Assembly: GCF_045679555.1 (NCBI RefSeq) | Contig: NC_092090.1 | Location: 30,035,702-30,099,701 of the forward strand | From: Salvelinus alpinus | Taxonomy: Eukaryota > Chordata > Actinopteri > Salmoniformes > Salmonidae | Length of the DNA: 64,000 bases | Direction of reading: 5' to 3' | Part shown: piece after piece, positions 1-11,185 of the stretch | How the letters are laid out: every line of letters starts with the position of its first letter | Position numbering within the stretch: the stretch's first letter is position 1 | Translations under genes and position numbers: made by a program | The notes under the pieces: generated by a model | Seen by the model: the letters and a program-made list of their open reading frames with translations, nothing else | Told to the model about the DNA's origin: nothing | Database searches by the model: none

Positions 1-940
1 CAGAGGGTGATATGTCAGAAGGAATAAGGCCTCTCCTTGGCAGCGTGTCAGAAACGCAGCACCATTACCGTTTTAGGCCACCAGTCACACAACACAGACA
101 GTGGAAATGTTATTACCTCAGCAGGCAGCTCCTCATAAATAGAGCTAATGGACGTCACTCTCCTGCTCCCAGCCCCAAGGCCCAGGGCAGACAGACAGGC
201 AGGCCTCCCCCGCATAGACCTAGCCCAGCCGCCCACCGGCCTCACAAGCTCTTACGTAACATGATAAATATAGGTGATATATTTCACTTCCACAATCCAT
301 TCCCGGTGAGGGAAGAGGATATGGCTTGAGCTAAATCAAACAAAGAAGTGAGGCCCTCAAGTCCCTTTTAGTCATGTTTAAATCCAGAAACAATTAGCTT
401 GATTGCCATCAGGGCTGTTTGTTGTAGTAAGACAGCTAAGACTCTCAGGTCTTCAACTTGGCCACTTTAAATTGCGTCTGGAGTCAGGTTGAGGGGAGGA
501 TAAAGGAACATGTTGCGGTTACACATACCAAGCATTTATGAAACACACTTGTTAGACGGCTGTTAACTTGGTGTGCGCTTGCTTGTGCCAACTAAACATT
601 CTCGTTCATTTGTGTTTGTTGAGACCAACTGGTGCTGAGTACATATTAGGAGCCATAACCAGTGACCCTGTCTCTCTTAGCAGCCACAGAACAGCAGCTG
701 AGCCTCCCACTAGCCCCCACTGCCATTTCTTTCTACCTACCCCTTGAAAACTGATTACAGATCAGCTCTCCATATCCCATCTGGAACCTTAAACATTAAC
801 CTAAACCACAAAATAGGCCCAGGCCCAGGACCAGTTGTTACGGGCATAATGAGGCCACACGCCTGCTCACCCACTGTCATCAGCACAGATGGGGAGTCAT
901 TCATGCTGCACTCCTCACCTGTTGAGAGGGGTTGTTCCAC

Positions 941-990
941 TCTCCTCTCCTCTCCTCTCCTCTCCTCTCCTCTCCTCTCCTCTCCTCTCC
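941..990. repeat. Pentanucleotide microsatellite (TCTCC)10
   Basis: Ten perfect head-to-tail copies of TCTCC, giving a pure polypyrimidine tract on the plus strand. It lies in RRAS2 intron 1. Open frames of about 90-107 codons run through it on both strands only because the repeat has no stop codon. Confidence 0.95.
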
Positions 991-3197
991 TGACAGCAGG
1001 TGCCCAGCAGTAATGAGTCAGTCTCAGCTCAGCCTCAGCTGTCTCCAGACAGCCAGCAGCCTGCCCAGACAGTGCCAACTGTCAGCCAGCCCAGAGCCTG
1101 CCTAAGCCTAGCCAAGGCCCCAGGGTAGGGCAGCCAGTGACGGGACGTCCCAGAACCAGGCTCTCAGTGACACACCATTAGTCTGCCTGGCCGTCCCCAT
1201 CCCCCTATGAACAGACTCAGAGGTTTTAGTGCCAGGAGTGGACAGACACGTTCTAACAGACAAGCCTTTGCTTTGGTCAGCTAGCAGCATTCTGTCTGAC
1301 ACAGATCCTCACTTCTCTAGCTCTACACAGACATTGATTTTCTAACACCCACATGGGAAACAGACTGTAGAGAGGCACGGGGAAATCACTCTCTCTGCAA
1401 TGTCTAGATGGGAAATAACAGTGACGCAGGAGTGACATGGCACTCTCTCTACAATACCCACAGTGAAAAATAACTTCTATAGAGACATGATAATGAGGGA
1501 CAAATGGCACATGGATTCTGAGAAACAATACCTAAACAAATTGACTAAAGAGTATCCTCTGTGCCTAGCATAAAAGCCTTTTAGTCAGATTGGCTGCATG
1601 GGGTTGAGAGATATGGGGGCATGAGCTTCACAGCATGGCATTTTCCCATAGTCATCTTGTTGTTATATGAATCTCCAATGCGAGGAATGATACGGTCACA
1701 GTGAAACAGGCCTCAGCAGTGGAATAAATAGAGAAGGAGATTATCAAAGACAACACGCGCAGCTTCCCAAGTACCCACACTTCTCTTCTCTCTGTCAGTC
1801 TCTCTCACCTGGGTGACAGGCAGCCAGCAGGGACAGCCTGATATGATCTGTGATTCAGACAGGAGGTGCATTTGACAAGCCTAACTCGATGTGATAAGCA
1901 AACTATTAATAATTCAATTAACAGATCCTCTGACTGCACACGAGTCGGGAAGAGGACTGTCTGGAGTGAGGAGTGATTTGAGTAAACACTTGTTTAGATT
2001 TTAGTCAAATTGCAGTGTTGGGCTGGAGGGAGTATGTTTCAGCATGCTCTGCAGTATTGCCTCTGACACGGCAGCATACATTACATTAGTTCTCAACAGC
2101 ACACATAAAGCAAGCAAACATCAGAGGGAATGCTAGGAATTCCTCCTATTGTGATTAATGAGTATCATGATCAGCCCTGTCTACATTTGTTCGGATAGGG
2201 ACCGATGCAAATATTGTTTTGACGATTGCTGTGCCTTTTTAATGCCCGTTTGGGATTGTATCTTTCTGTAATGCAAACCGTTACTCATATATTGGGGGAC
2301 CAAACTGAACAACCCTACATCAAGGCTCTAGCATCTTTTATTTTTTAAACAACAAAGAGAGCTTGCTCCAGTGAATTCCTGAAACAGTCATTACGCCTAA
2401 TCCACGGTGACATTGTCCCAGAGAGACTGAGTACAGCAGAGGTTGGGGAGAGAAAATGAAATCAAAACAAACAGGGATAATAGAAGCTGTGGGTTCTTCT
2501 CCTTTCTCTAACTGCCACTGCTGTTTGTTGTTGGAGCCATCCGTTACACGATGTCTCCAGGCCACTGTTGTCTCAGACACTCAGTAACACAGTCAGTCAT
2601 GAATAGGGTGCCATTTGGGACCCAGATCAGATCTATCCAAATCAAACAAACAGAACCAGTATAACGTGCTGTGGTGAGATCAGGGACCAGACTGGCTGGA
2701 ATGCTGTGGTACTGTTGACACAAGGCATTTTAGGCAGATCCGATCATGATTTTGCAAGATGATAGTCAAATGTTATGGCAACAATAGCCTGTGGCTAGTG
2801 TGGACAACTATGGCCTGTACGGACAGATTTGAGAAGAAAACAAAAGCCATCTCTAATTTAATGTTTCTCAAAACCAACCCACTCAGGGCATCCCCACTGA
2901 GCGCAAATGAAACGTGTCAATATATCATATAACTATGACTAAACGAATGGGCTGCAGTAGCTGCAGTATAGCCTACCAAACAGCCTGGCAGATCTGACAC
3001 TAAATCTTTGTTGAGAGTAAATAAAAGGGAGAGACATACAGGGAGACAGACATACAAATATTTTATGTTCTAAGAGATCAAGAGAGGGAGGGGGGGGGTG
3101 AGACCAATTGCCTCTCTCTGGATCAGGCAGAAGCCATGCGCTCTTAGAGTACCAAGGCCGACTGACAGCCATCCACGTCATACCATAGAGTCTAGAC

Positions 3198-3385
3198 CAG
3201 GGATGGGCAACTCCAGTCCTCGGAGGCCTGATTGGTGTCACACTTTTGCCCCTGTCCCAACTAACACACCCAGTTCCAATCATCAACTAATCATCATCTT
3301 CAGATTACAACGCAAATAGTTTAAATCATCTTTGTTTGCTAGGGATGGGGGAAAAGTGTGACAACTCCGGCCCCCGGGGCTTGAC
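3198..3385. mobile_element. Decayed hAT-type MITE
   Basis: The left end begins CAGGGATGGGCAACTCCAGT, a typical hAT-type terminal sequence. Inside, GTGTCACACTTTTGCC on the left is mirrored by AAAAGTGTGACA on the right, showing inverted-repeat arms. The right terminal repeat is not recognisable, so the element is truncated or diverged there and the right boundary is approximate. There is no coding capacity. Confidence 0.55.
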
Positions 3386-3478
3386 CATAGACAGCCACTG
3401 AAACAGCCCCTCAACAACACACAGACAGATATAGTGATAGGTCTGGGGTCTAACACATGCTCTAGATTATATATATTT

Positions 3479-3993
3479 TTTCACCTTTATTTAACCAGGT
3501 AGGCTAGTTGAGAACAAGTTCTCATTTACAACTGCGACCTGGCCAAGATAAAGCAAAGCAGTTCGACACATACAACACAGAGTTACACATTGAATAAACA
3601 AGCATACAGTCAATAATACAATAGAAAAGTTTATATACAGTGTGTGCAAATGAGGTAAGATAAGGGAGGTAAGGCAATAAATAGGCCATGGTGGCGAAGT
3701 AATTACAATATACCAATTAAACACTGGAGTGATAGATGTGCAGAAGATGAATGTGCAAGTAGAGATACTGGGGTGTAAAGGAGCAAGATAAATAAATAAA
3801 TAAATACAGTATGGGGATGAGGTAGTTGGATGGGCTATTTACAGATGGGCTATGTACAGGTGCAGTGATCTGTGAGCTGCTCTGACAGCTGGTGCTTAAA
3901 TCTAGTGAGGGAGATATGAGTCTTCAGCTTCAGGATTTTTGCAGTTCGTTCCAGTCATTGGCAGCAGAGAACTGGAAGGAAAGGTGGCCGAAG
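3479..3993 (-). mobile_element. 3'-end fragment of a LINE (RSg-1-like)
   Basis: This is the reverse complement of the 3' end of the same LINE family found at 45,222-47,664. The two stretches match closely from the TTTCACCTTTATTTAACC tail through the AGTTCGACACATACAAC and ATGGTGGCGAAGTAA blocks to the last part of ORF2. Only about 0.5 kb is kept, which is the usual 5' truncation of LINE insertions. A small hAT transposon begins just beyond its truncated end. Confidence 0.8.
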
Positions 3994-4007
3994 GAGGATC
4001 AGTAGAT

Positions 4008-5507
4008 CAGTGGTTCCAAAACTTTTTATAGTCCCATACCCCTTCAAACATTCCTCCAGCTGTGTACCTCCTCTAGCACCAGGGTCAGCGCACTCTCAAA
4101 TGTTGTTTTTTGACATCATTGTAAGCCTGCCAAACACACACACACACTATACGATACATATATTAAACATAAGAATGAGTGTGAGTTTGTCACAACCCGG
4201 CTCGTAGGAAGTAACAAAGAGCTCTTACAGGACCAGGGCACAAATAATAATAATCAATAATTTTTGCTCTTTATTTAACCATCTTACATATAAAACCTTA
4301 TTTGTTCATCGAAAATTGTGAATAACTCACCACAGGTTAATGAGAAGGGTGTGCTTGAAAGGATACACAGAACTCTGCAATGTTGGGTTGTATTTAAGTC
4401 TCAGTCTTAAATCATTTTCCACACACAGTCTGCGCCTGTATTTAGTTTTCATGCTAGTGAGGGCTGAGAATCCACTCTTACATAGGTACGTGGTTGCAAA
4501 GGGCATCAGTGTCTTAACGGCGTGATTTGCCAAGGCAGGATACTCTGAGCGCAGCCCAATCCAGAAATCTGGCAGTGGCTTCTGATTAAATAAAATTTTC
4601 ACAGAACCGCTTGTTGCACTTTCGATGAGGCTCTCTTGTTCAGATATCGGTAAGTGGACTGGAGGCAGGGCATGAAAGGGATAACGAATCCAGTTGTTTG
4701 TGTCATCCGTTTCGGGAAAGTACCTGCGTAATTGCGCACCCAATTCACTTAGGTGCTTCACTATATCACATTAGACATTGTTCGTAAGCTTGAGTTCATT
4801 TGCACACAAAAAAATCATACAATGATGGAAAGACCTGTGTGTTGTCCTTGTTAATGCAGACAGAGAAGAGCTCCAACTTCTTAATCATTGCCTCAATTTT
4901 ATCCCGCACATTGAATATAGTTGCGGAGAGTCCCTGTAATCCTAGATTCAGATCATTCAGGCGAGAAAAATATCACCCAGATAGGCCAGTCGTGTGAGAA
5001 ACCAGTCATCATGCAAGCGTCAGACAAGTGAAAATTATAGTCAGTAAAGAAAACTTTAACCTTGTCTCTCAATTTAAAAAAACGTGTCAATACTTTGCCC
5101 CTTGATAACCAGCGCACTTCTGTATGCTGTAAAAGTGTTACATGGTCACTGCCCATATCATTGCATAGTGCAGAAAATACACAAGATTTCAGGGGCCTTG
5201 CTTTAACAAAGCTAAGCATTTTCACTGTAGTGTCCAAAACGTCTTTCAAGCTGTCAGGCATTTCCTTGGCAGCAATAGCCTCTCGGTGGATGCTGCAGTG
5301 TACCCAAGTGGCGTAGGGAGCTGCTTGCACGCGCGTTACCACTCCACTATGTCTCCCTGTCATGGCTTTTGCGCCATCAGTACAGATACCAGCATGAGCA
5401 GCCGCTACGTTGGCTATAAATATAAATGGACCATTTAAAAATGTGAATCACATTTTATTTGGCGTAGCCCCGACACCATTGCGCGTATACCAGTTTGGGA
5501 ACACCTG
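4008..5507 (-). mobile_element. hAT transposon, internally deleted (ZBED5/SCAND3-like transposase)
   Basis: The ends are inverted: CAGTGGTTCCAAAAC on the left, and the right end read in reverse is CAGGTGTTCCCAAACTGG. Flanking 8-base duplications are CAGTAGAT (4,000-4,007) and CTCTAGAT (5,508-5,515), 6 of 8 matching, as expected for hAT. The minus strand carries two pieces of a transposase of the group domesticated as ZBED5/FAM200/SCAND3. One runs from TDGAKAMTGRHSG (near 5,360) through HCSIHREAIAAKE and EVRWLSRGKVL to about 4,980. The other is 4,327-4,761 with the C-terminal KSGFSALTSMKTKYR motif. The BED zinc-finger end is missing and the pieces are in different frames, so it cannot encode an active enzyme. 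Confidence 0.82.
4327..5363 (-). pseudogene. hAT transposase relic
   Basis: Minus-strand coding remains inside the hAT element. The upstream piece (4,953-5,363) has the HREA and HSEVRWLSRG-type motifs (here HTEVRWLSRG) of the RNase H-like catalytic region. The downstream piece (4,327-4,761) holds the hAT C-terminal region with GFSALTSMKTKYRRRL. Between them (about 4,762-4,952) the frame is broken. The N-terminal BED-type zinc finger and about half the usual 600-residue length are absent. The family is normally a cut-and-paste transposase; here it is certainly dead. Confidence 0.75.
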
Positions 5508-5625
5508 CTCTAGATAGCTAATGTCCCAGGAGGGGTTGCTGCTGAGAAATCATTTTAAACCAATGCCTGTCTGGGGAAGTGCTGTGTCACACATGGTCAC
5601 ACACCCACAGCCTCATCGTGTCATA

Positions 5626-6420
5626 TACTGAACAAAAATATAAAAACGAAACATGCAACAGTTACAGTTCATATAAGGAAATCAGTCAATTGAAATCAAT
5701 TCATTAGGACCTAATCTATGGATTTCACATCACTGGGCAGAGGTGCAGCCATGGGTGGGCCTGGGAGGGCATAGGCCCACCCACTGGGGAGCCAGGCCCA
5801 GCCAATCAGAATGAGTTTTTCCCCACTAAAGGACTTTATTACTGACAGAAATACTCCTCAGTTTCATCCAATGTCCGGGTGGCTGGTCTCAGACGATCCA
5901 GCAGGTGAAGTAGCCGGATGTGGAGGTCCTGGGCTGAAGTGGTTACACGTGGTCTGTGGTTGTGAGGCCGGTTGGACGTACTGACAAATTCTCTAAAATG
6001 ACGTTGGAGGCAGCTTATGGTAGAGAAATTAACATTCAATTCTCTGGCATCAGGGTTGGTGGACATTCCTGCAGTCAGCATGCCAATTGCACGCTCCCTC
6101 AAAACTTGAGACATCTGTGGCATTGTAGCATCTGTGGCACTGCACATTTTAGAGTAGCCTTTTATTGTCATCAGCACAAGGTGAATCTGTGTAATGATCA
6201 TGCTGTTTAATCAGCTACTTGATTTACCACACCTGTCAAGTGGATGGATTATCTTGCCAAAAGAGAAATGCTCTCTAACAGGGATGTAAACAAATGTGTG
6301 CACCAAAATTGATAGAAATAAGCTTCTGGTGTGTATGGAACATTTCTGGGATCTTTTATTTCAGCTCATGAAACATGGGACCAACAATCTACATGCTGCG
6401 CTGATATTTGTATTCAGTAT
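5626..6420 (-). mobile_element. Tc1-like transposon, internally deleted copy 1
   Basis: The left end ACTGAACAAAAATATA and the right end (reverse-read ATACTGAATACAAATATC) are inverted. The subterminal TTTCATGAGCTGAAATAAAAGATCCCAGAAATG block is the same as at 19,390-19,445 and 61,060-61,110, which defines one family. The minus strand keeps an open frame of 120 codons (5,839-6,201) for the N-terminal DNA-binding part of the transposase (motifs [36 protein letters not shown]) and then stops. The DDE catalytic part is deleted. The element ends just before a hAT MITE at 6,425. Confidence 0.85.
5839..6201 (-). CDS. Transposase N-terminal (helix-turn-helix) fragment ORF, 120 codons
   Basis: This uninterrupted frame on the minus strand begins [11 protein letters not shown] and runs through the paired-like HTH region of a Tc1-type transposase ([22 protein letters not shown]) into [28 protein letters not shown] before stopping at EEYFCQ. 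The catalytic DDE domain is wholly absent, so it could at most bind transposon ends. No promoter or expression evidence is visible. It is probably a passive remnant, but it is the only intact frame in this copy. Confidence 0.45.
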   Translation of the reverse strand: MIITQIHLVLMTIKGYSKMCSATDATMPQMSQVLRERAIGMLTAGMSTNPDARELNVNFSTISCLQRHFREFVSTSNRPHNHRPRVTTSAQDLHIRLLHLLDRLRPATRTLDETEEYFCQ

Positions 6421-6424
6421 AGAT

Positions 6425-6608
6425 CAGGGGTAGACAACCCTGGTCCTGGAGGAACTTCATGTGTTTGATTTAATTGACCTGAAAAACTAGGTGTGTTGAA
6501 TTTAGGCACTGAACTGTTTAATTAGCTCAATTGGTCAGGTGTGGTGCCTAGTTGGAACAAAATCCTGCCGTACATGCGGGACTACAGGAACAGGGCTGTC
6601 TAACCCTG
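6425..6608. mobile_element. hAT-type MITE with 8-base target duplication
   Basis: A 184-base element with terminal inverted repeats: the left end is CAGGGGTAGACAACCCTGGT and the right end read in reverse is CAGGGTTAGACAGCCCTGTT. Flanks GTATAGAT (6,417-6,424) and TCATAGAT (6,609-6,616) match at 6 of 8 positions. It has no coding capacity. It inserted at or just beside the right end of the Tc1-like copy, because the left flank contains that element's terminal GTATA. Confidence 0.8.
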
Positions 6609-7255
6609 TCATAGATGATAGAGGTCTGAGAGGAACCCATGCCTCTATATCTTATGTGAACAGTCAACCAAGTCAAAGCTCAATATGTGAGAAAGTTACA
6701 GTTACAGACCAAAGTTCACACAAAGCAGATTGTGTTAAAGATGATGTGACACACGTTACTTTTCCTCTTGTCACTCTTTGATATTCCCTGTTTCAATGTA
6801 ACTCTATGGATCGGGCCAAATGAGGGGAGGCTGGTAAACACAAGCGACAGATCCTCCAGCAGATGTCATTTGTGTGAGCTTGGAGATGGGAGGCATATGT
6901 TCCCTGTGTCCGTGCAGACCATGAACATTTACACAGCCCCAGGCCAGGCAGCCGTATTCTAATCTGTTCCTGGTGGGAAGTGATTATCTGAACAGAAACA
7001 CATGCACTCTCTGGATCCTCTCCCCTGCTGTCCCTGGGAACACAGAGAATCACAGTCACTGTTTGCTAAACCCACAGATGAACTGGAAATAGTTTTTTAC
7101 TGTGACTGCATAAAAAAGGGGATAGAAATTGAATCTGAATTCTACCCGAAGAAACAAGAAACAAGTGGAAACAACAACTCTTATCCTCTGCAAGGTGAGA
7201 GGTAGACTCCATTGTTGTGGGGTTTTTGACTAACTGTCAGCCCAGTCTCATTTTC

Positions 7256-7256
<1 letters not shown>

Positions 7257-7330
<74 letters not shown>
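7257..7330. repeat. (TG)n microsatellite, about 37 units
   Basis: An uninterrupted TG run in RRAS2 intron 1. The 74-codon frame reading through it as a poly-CV tract is an artefact of the dinucleotide repeat. Confidence 0.98.
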
Positions 7331-7332
<2 letters not shown>

Positions 7333-8660
7333 CTCAAGCCTTGCCAGACATGGTTTCTACAAGCAGTTGATTCAGGTAAACAGGATACCTAAAGTAGAGG
7401 CAGGGCCTTTGAAAAGCCACAGGAGTAAATACTTGCCCTGATGTGAGACCAACGGGGAGAGAGAGAGAGAGAGAGAGGAGGCCCTGTGGTGAATCGAGGG
7501 GGGAGGGGTAAACACATACCCACTGCTTTTCTCTAACCATCACTTGTTTCCCCCCAACACCTGTCTATCATCTCCTCTCCTCTATGAATAGCCATGACCA
7601 TGTCAGAGCAACAACAAAAACCCTTTGTGGTGGCACTCTAGTATAGTGAAACTCAACAGGGAGGAACATTCCACCTGACCATACATTATCAACATTAATA
7701 TCCATCGAATATACAGGAATAACAGTAAGCTCTCTGATTGGTGGTAGCACTTCTACATGGGGGGGCAATCAGTGTCACCGACTCCCCCTGTCTCTAGTCT
7801 CTGTCTGTCTAAGACTCAGGGTCAATTAGACACTGATAATAGTCGTGATGAGAAGACTTGCCTTCAGTGGAAGCCTTCTGTAATGCAGTTTATTCACTAG
7901 GAGCCAATGGAAAGGCCTGCTCTCAGTGAACGTGGACCACACCACCCACTAGAGGCATTCACGGGTCACGGGTCCATCCCAACCTGAATACCGAGACCCT
8001 AACCTGAATACCCGAGACCCGACCAGGTCCAAAGTTCTAATTTTTCCCTCGGGTGGGTCCTGTTTGATTGTCAGTGGGTCTCAGGTCTATGTAACTACAG
8101 CTGATAGACCAGAGTACACCAGACCACTGCTTTGCATAGGCTATAGCATATTTGTTTTACGCTAATAAAGGTGAATTTATTAACTTTAAACCAAAATTTA
8201 AAGACGTATTTGTTAACCAGAAGAGCAATTTGGCAAAAAAAATTGTCACTCGGTTCCAATCGGGTCTGGTCTAGACCCGGACCTGTTAGGGTACGAATTG
8301 GGTCTAGGTCTGGTTGTCATCGGGTCCATTCGGGTTTGTGTATGAGTGTCCTCGGGTGTATTCTGGTCCGAACCCGAGAAGATCTCTCCTACCCACTGCA
8401 TGCAGATGGGCGGGGGTGTCCTGTCCATTCAAATCCCAGTCCCATTATTATTTATCTTTACATTTTTGTCATTTAGCAGACTTACAGACTTAACATTAAT
8501 GCATTAATCTTAACCCTAAAATCACCAACAGGGGTCAAAAACGTCATCTATTTTGTGTACTAGTGGTGCGTGGCTAAGCTGAAAATGTGGACTCAATAGT
8601 AAAATTTGTGATAAAAGCTCCAATTTTGTTACAGGTGTAGATGTATGTACCCTGAAAAGA
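7331..8660. other. Intronic stretch with a GGGT/ACCC-rich diverged repeat
   Basis: No exon is seen. 7,457-7,476 is a short GA run. About 7,950-8,440 is unusual: ACCCG/CGGGT motifs recur many times (CGGGTCACGGGTCC, GAGACCCTAACCTG, CCCGAGACCCGACC on one side; TCGGGTCTGGTCTAGACCCG, ATCGGGTCCATTCGGG on the other). The halves look partly inverted, as in a decayed foldback element. I cannot name a family. At 8,452-8,492 lies a short TCATTTAGCAGAC block, a motif also seen at 11,125-11,185. Confidence 0.5.
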
Positions 8661-8663
8661 TAT

Positions 8664-10197
8664 ACAGTGCATTTGGAAAGCATTTGGAAAGTATTCAGAC
8701 TCCTTGAATTTTTCCACATTTTGTTACGTTACAGCCTTATTCTAAACTGTATTAAATCCTATTTTCTCTCATCAATCTACACACAATGCACCATAATGAC
8801 AAAGCAATAAGTTTATTTTTTGCAAATGTATAAAATAAAATAAACTGAAATGTCACATTTACATAAGTATTCAGACCCTTTACTCAGTACTTTGTTGAAG
8901 CACCTTGGGCAGTGATTACAGCCTTGAGTCTTGTTGGGTATGACTCTACAAGCTTGGCACACCTGTATTTGGAGAATTTCTCCCATTCTTCTCTGCAGAT
9001 CCTCTTAAGCTCTGTCAGGTTGGATGGGGAGCGTCGCTGCACAGCTATTTGCAGGTCTCTCCAGAGATGTCCGAACGGGTTCAAGTCCGGATTCTGTCTG
9101 GGTCACTCAAGGACATTGAGTTCCAAGACTTGTTCCAAAGCCACTCCTGCATTGTCTTGGCTGTGTGCTTAGGGTCGTTGTCCTGTTTGAAGGTGAACAT
9201 TTGCCCCTGTCTGAGGTCCCGAGCGCTCTGGAACAGGTTTTCATCAAGGATCTCGCTGTACTTTGCTCTGTTCATCTTTCCTTCGATCCTGTCTAGTCTT
9301 CCAGTCCCTGCTGCTGCAAAACATCCCCAAATGATGCTGCCACCACCATGCTTCACCGTAGAGATAGTGCCAGATTTCCTCCAGACGTGACGCTTGGCAT
9401 TCAGGCCAAAAAGTTCAATCTTCGTTTTTTATCGGACCAAAGAATCTTGTTTCTCATGTTCTGAGAGTCCTTTAGGTGTCTTTTGGCAAACTTCAAGCAG
9501 GCTGTCATGTGCCTTTTACTGAGGAGTGGCTTCTGTCTTGCCACTTTACCATAAAGGCCTGATTGGTGGAGTGCTGCAGAGATGGTTGTCCTTCTGGGAG
9601 GATCTGCCATCTCCACAGAGGAACTCTGGAGTTCTGTCAGAGTGACCATCGGTTCTTTTGGCCAGGCGGCCAGCTCTAGAAGATTCTTGGTGGTTCCAAA
9701 CTTCTTCCATTTAAGAATGATGGAGGCCACTGTGTTCTTGGGGACCTTCAGTGCTGCAGAAATCAATGCTGCAGATCTGTGCCGACACAATTTTGTCTCG
9801 GAGCTCTACAGACAGTTCGTTCATCCTCATGGCTTGGTTTTTGCTCTTACATGCACTTTCAACTGTGGGACCTTATATAGACAGGTATGTGCTATTCCAA
9901 ATCATGGCCAATCAATTGGATTTACCACAGGTGGACTCCAATCATGTTGCAGAAACTTCTCAAGGATGATCAACGGAAACAGGATGCACCTGAGTTCAAT
10001 TTCGAGTCTCATAGCAAAGGGTCTGAATACTTATGTAAATAAGGTATTTCTAAAAAACTGTTTTCGCTTTGTCATTATGGGGTATTGTGTGTAGATTGAT
10101 GAGGAAAACATTTATTAAATCAATTTTAGGATAAGGCTGTAACGTAACAAAATTTGGAAAAAGTCAAGGGGTCTGAATACTTTCCGAATGCACTGTA
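8664..10197 (-). mobile_element. Tc1-like transposon, near full length
   Basis: About 1.53 kb, bounded by TA dinucleotides, with inverted ends: ACAGTGCATTTGGAAAG on the left, and the right end CTTTCCGAATGCACTGT is its inverse. A second internal block (TACGTTACAGCCTTATTCTA) is mirrored near 10,130 as AATAAG-type sequence followed by GCTGTAACGTAAC. Transposase coding lies on the minus strand. It belongs to the same family as 57,743-59,128. The TA target duplication and about 1.5 kb length fit a single-ORF Tc1/mariner element. Confidence 0.9.
8884..9790 (-). pseudogene. Tc1-like transposase, frameshifted and catalytically altered
   Basis: Three minus-strand pieces follow each other. 9,401-9,790 has the HTH end (KVPKNTVASIILKWKKFGTT, RRTTISAALHQSGLYG) to the first catalytic region MRNKILWSDK. 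9,081-9,356 has MKHGGGSIIWGCF and the second aspartate in FKQDNDPKHTAK. 8,884-9,084 has FGHLWRDLQ and the C-terminus. The family is a DD34E cut-and-paste transposase with the last glutamate in an IEHLW-type motif; here the residue is glycine (FGHLW). Frame breaks separate all three pieces, so the copy is inactive. Confidence 0.85.
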
Positions 10198-10424
10198 GAT
10201 ATGAGGCCACCGCAGATGTGGGCCCTGGGGGGTGTCGCAGCCATTAAAATGATTAAATAAACATTAATTACATTTAGATTCCAGTCACTGTCTCTATACC
10301 AAGTTGAGAGTCATCTTTCAGATGCAATTGGAAATGTGTTTATAGCCCACAGCGTTCCAAAGTTAGACCTAAAAGTCTGATGACACCGGTGACCATATCG
10401 CCTATAACACCCATCTCGGTGGCT

Positions 10425-10905
10425 ATCTTAGGTCATACCGGTATGTCAGATTACCAGTCACATTCTGTTAAGGTCCCCAAAGCACATACATCCCTGGGTC
10501 GCTCGTCTTTTCAGTTCGCTGCAGCTAGCGACTGGAAAGCGCTGCAACAAAGCACTCAAACTGGACAGTTTTATCTTAACATCTTCGTTCAAAGACTCAA
10601 TCATGGACACTCTTACTGACAGCTGTGGCTGCTTTGTGTGATGTATTGTTGTATCTACCTTCTTCTACCTTCGGGGCGGCAGGTAGCCTAGTGGTTAGAG
10701 CGTTGGACTTGTAACTGAAAGGTTGCAAGATTGAATCCCCAAGCTGACAAGGTAAAAATCTATCGTTCTGCCCCTGAACAAGGGAGTTAACCCACTGTTC
10801 CAAGGCCGTCGTTGAAAATAAGAATTTGTTCTTAACTGACTTGCCTAGTTAAATAAGTTTTAAAATTCTTGCTGTTGTCTGTTCCCAACAATGTTTCTGA
10901 GTATC
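10425..10905 (+). mobile_element. LINE ORF2 C-terminal fragment and 3' UTR, split by a SINE
   Basis: The plus-strand frame from about 10,440 to 10,620 reads VKVPKAHTSLGRSSFQFAAA, then SDWKALQQ, and stops. This is the C-terminal signature of L2/Rex1-like LINE reverse transcriptase proteins (compare LSFEFSAANDWNELQKSLKL in the LINE at 45,611-46,729). The 3' UTR continues as TGTGATGTATTGTTGTATCT, is interrupted by a SINE at 10,673-10,860, and resumes as CTTGCTGTTGTCTGTTCCCA. The 5' part is missing and the left boundary is approximate. Confidence 0.65.
10673..10860 (+). mobile_element. tRNA-derived salmonid SINE
   Basis: The head is tRNA-like: GGTAGCCTAGTGGTTAGAGC holds the A box and GCAAGATTGAATCC the B box of an internal RNA polymerase III promoter. 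The tail ends TTCTTAACTGACTTGCCTAG then TTAAATAAG, the same tail as the HpaI-type SINE at 56,895-57,106. It is inserted in the 3' UTR of a LINE fragment. Such SINEs are mobilised by partner LINE enzymes recognising the shared tail. It is not a tRNA gene, because there is no acceptor-stem pairing and the body is SINE-specific. Confidence 0.85.
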
Positions 10906-11124
10906 ACACAAACACAACACTTTGAATGGATAACTTGACTAGAAATGTGTGAAAATGTTAAAATATATGCTTATTTTGGGGCATTTAAACCATTTACTTG
11001 TGTTGGAAAAGGTTAATAAAATAAAAAGTGTTACTGTTTGACAGAAAGTGTCATTTTGCCATCATTTCCAATTGTGTAAAAAATTACCCCTTTTGGTGCT
11101 TTTAGGGGTCGAAATACATTATGT

Positions 11125-11185
11125 TTACATTTACATTTACATTTAAGTCATTTAGCAGACGCTCTTATCCAGAGCGACTTACAAA
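11125..11185. repeat. Short dispersed teleost repeat motif (TTTAGCAGACGCTCTTATCC)
   Basis: A (TTTACA)n lead-in is followed by AAGTCATTTAGCAGACGCTC and TTATCCAGAGCGACTTACAA. This block is widely dispersed in fish genomes as part of several repeats. A weaker relative is at 8,452-8,492. No boundaries can be defined. Confidence 0.55.

Noticed and set aside
10673-10860. tRNA gene
   Set aside because: A and B boxes are present, but the body and tail are those of a SINE and no cloverleaf acceptor stem forms.
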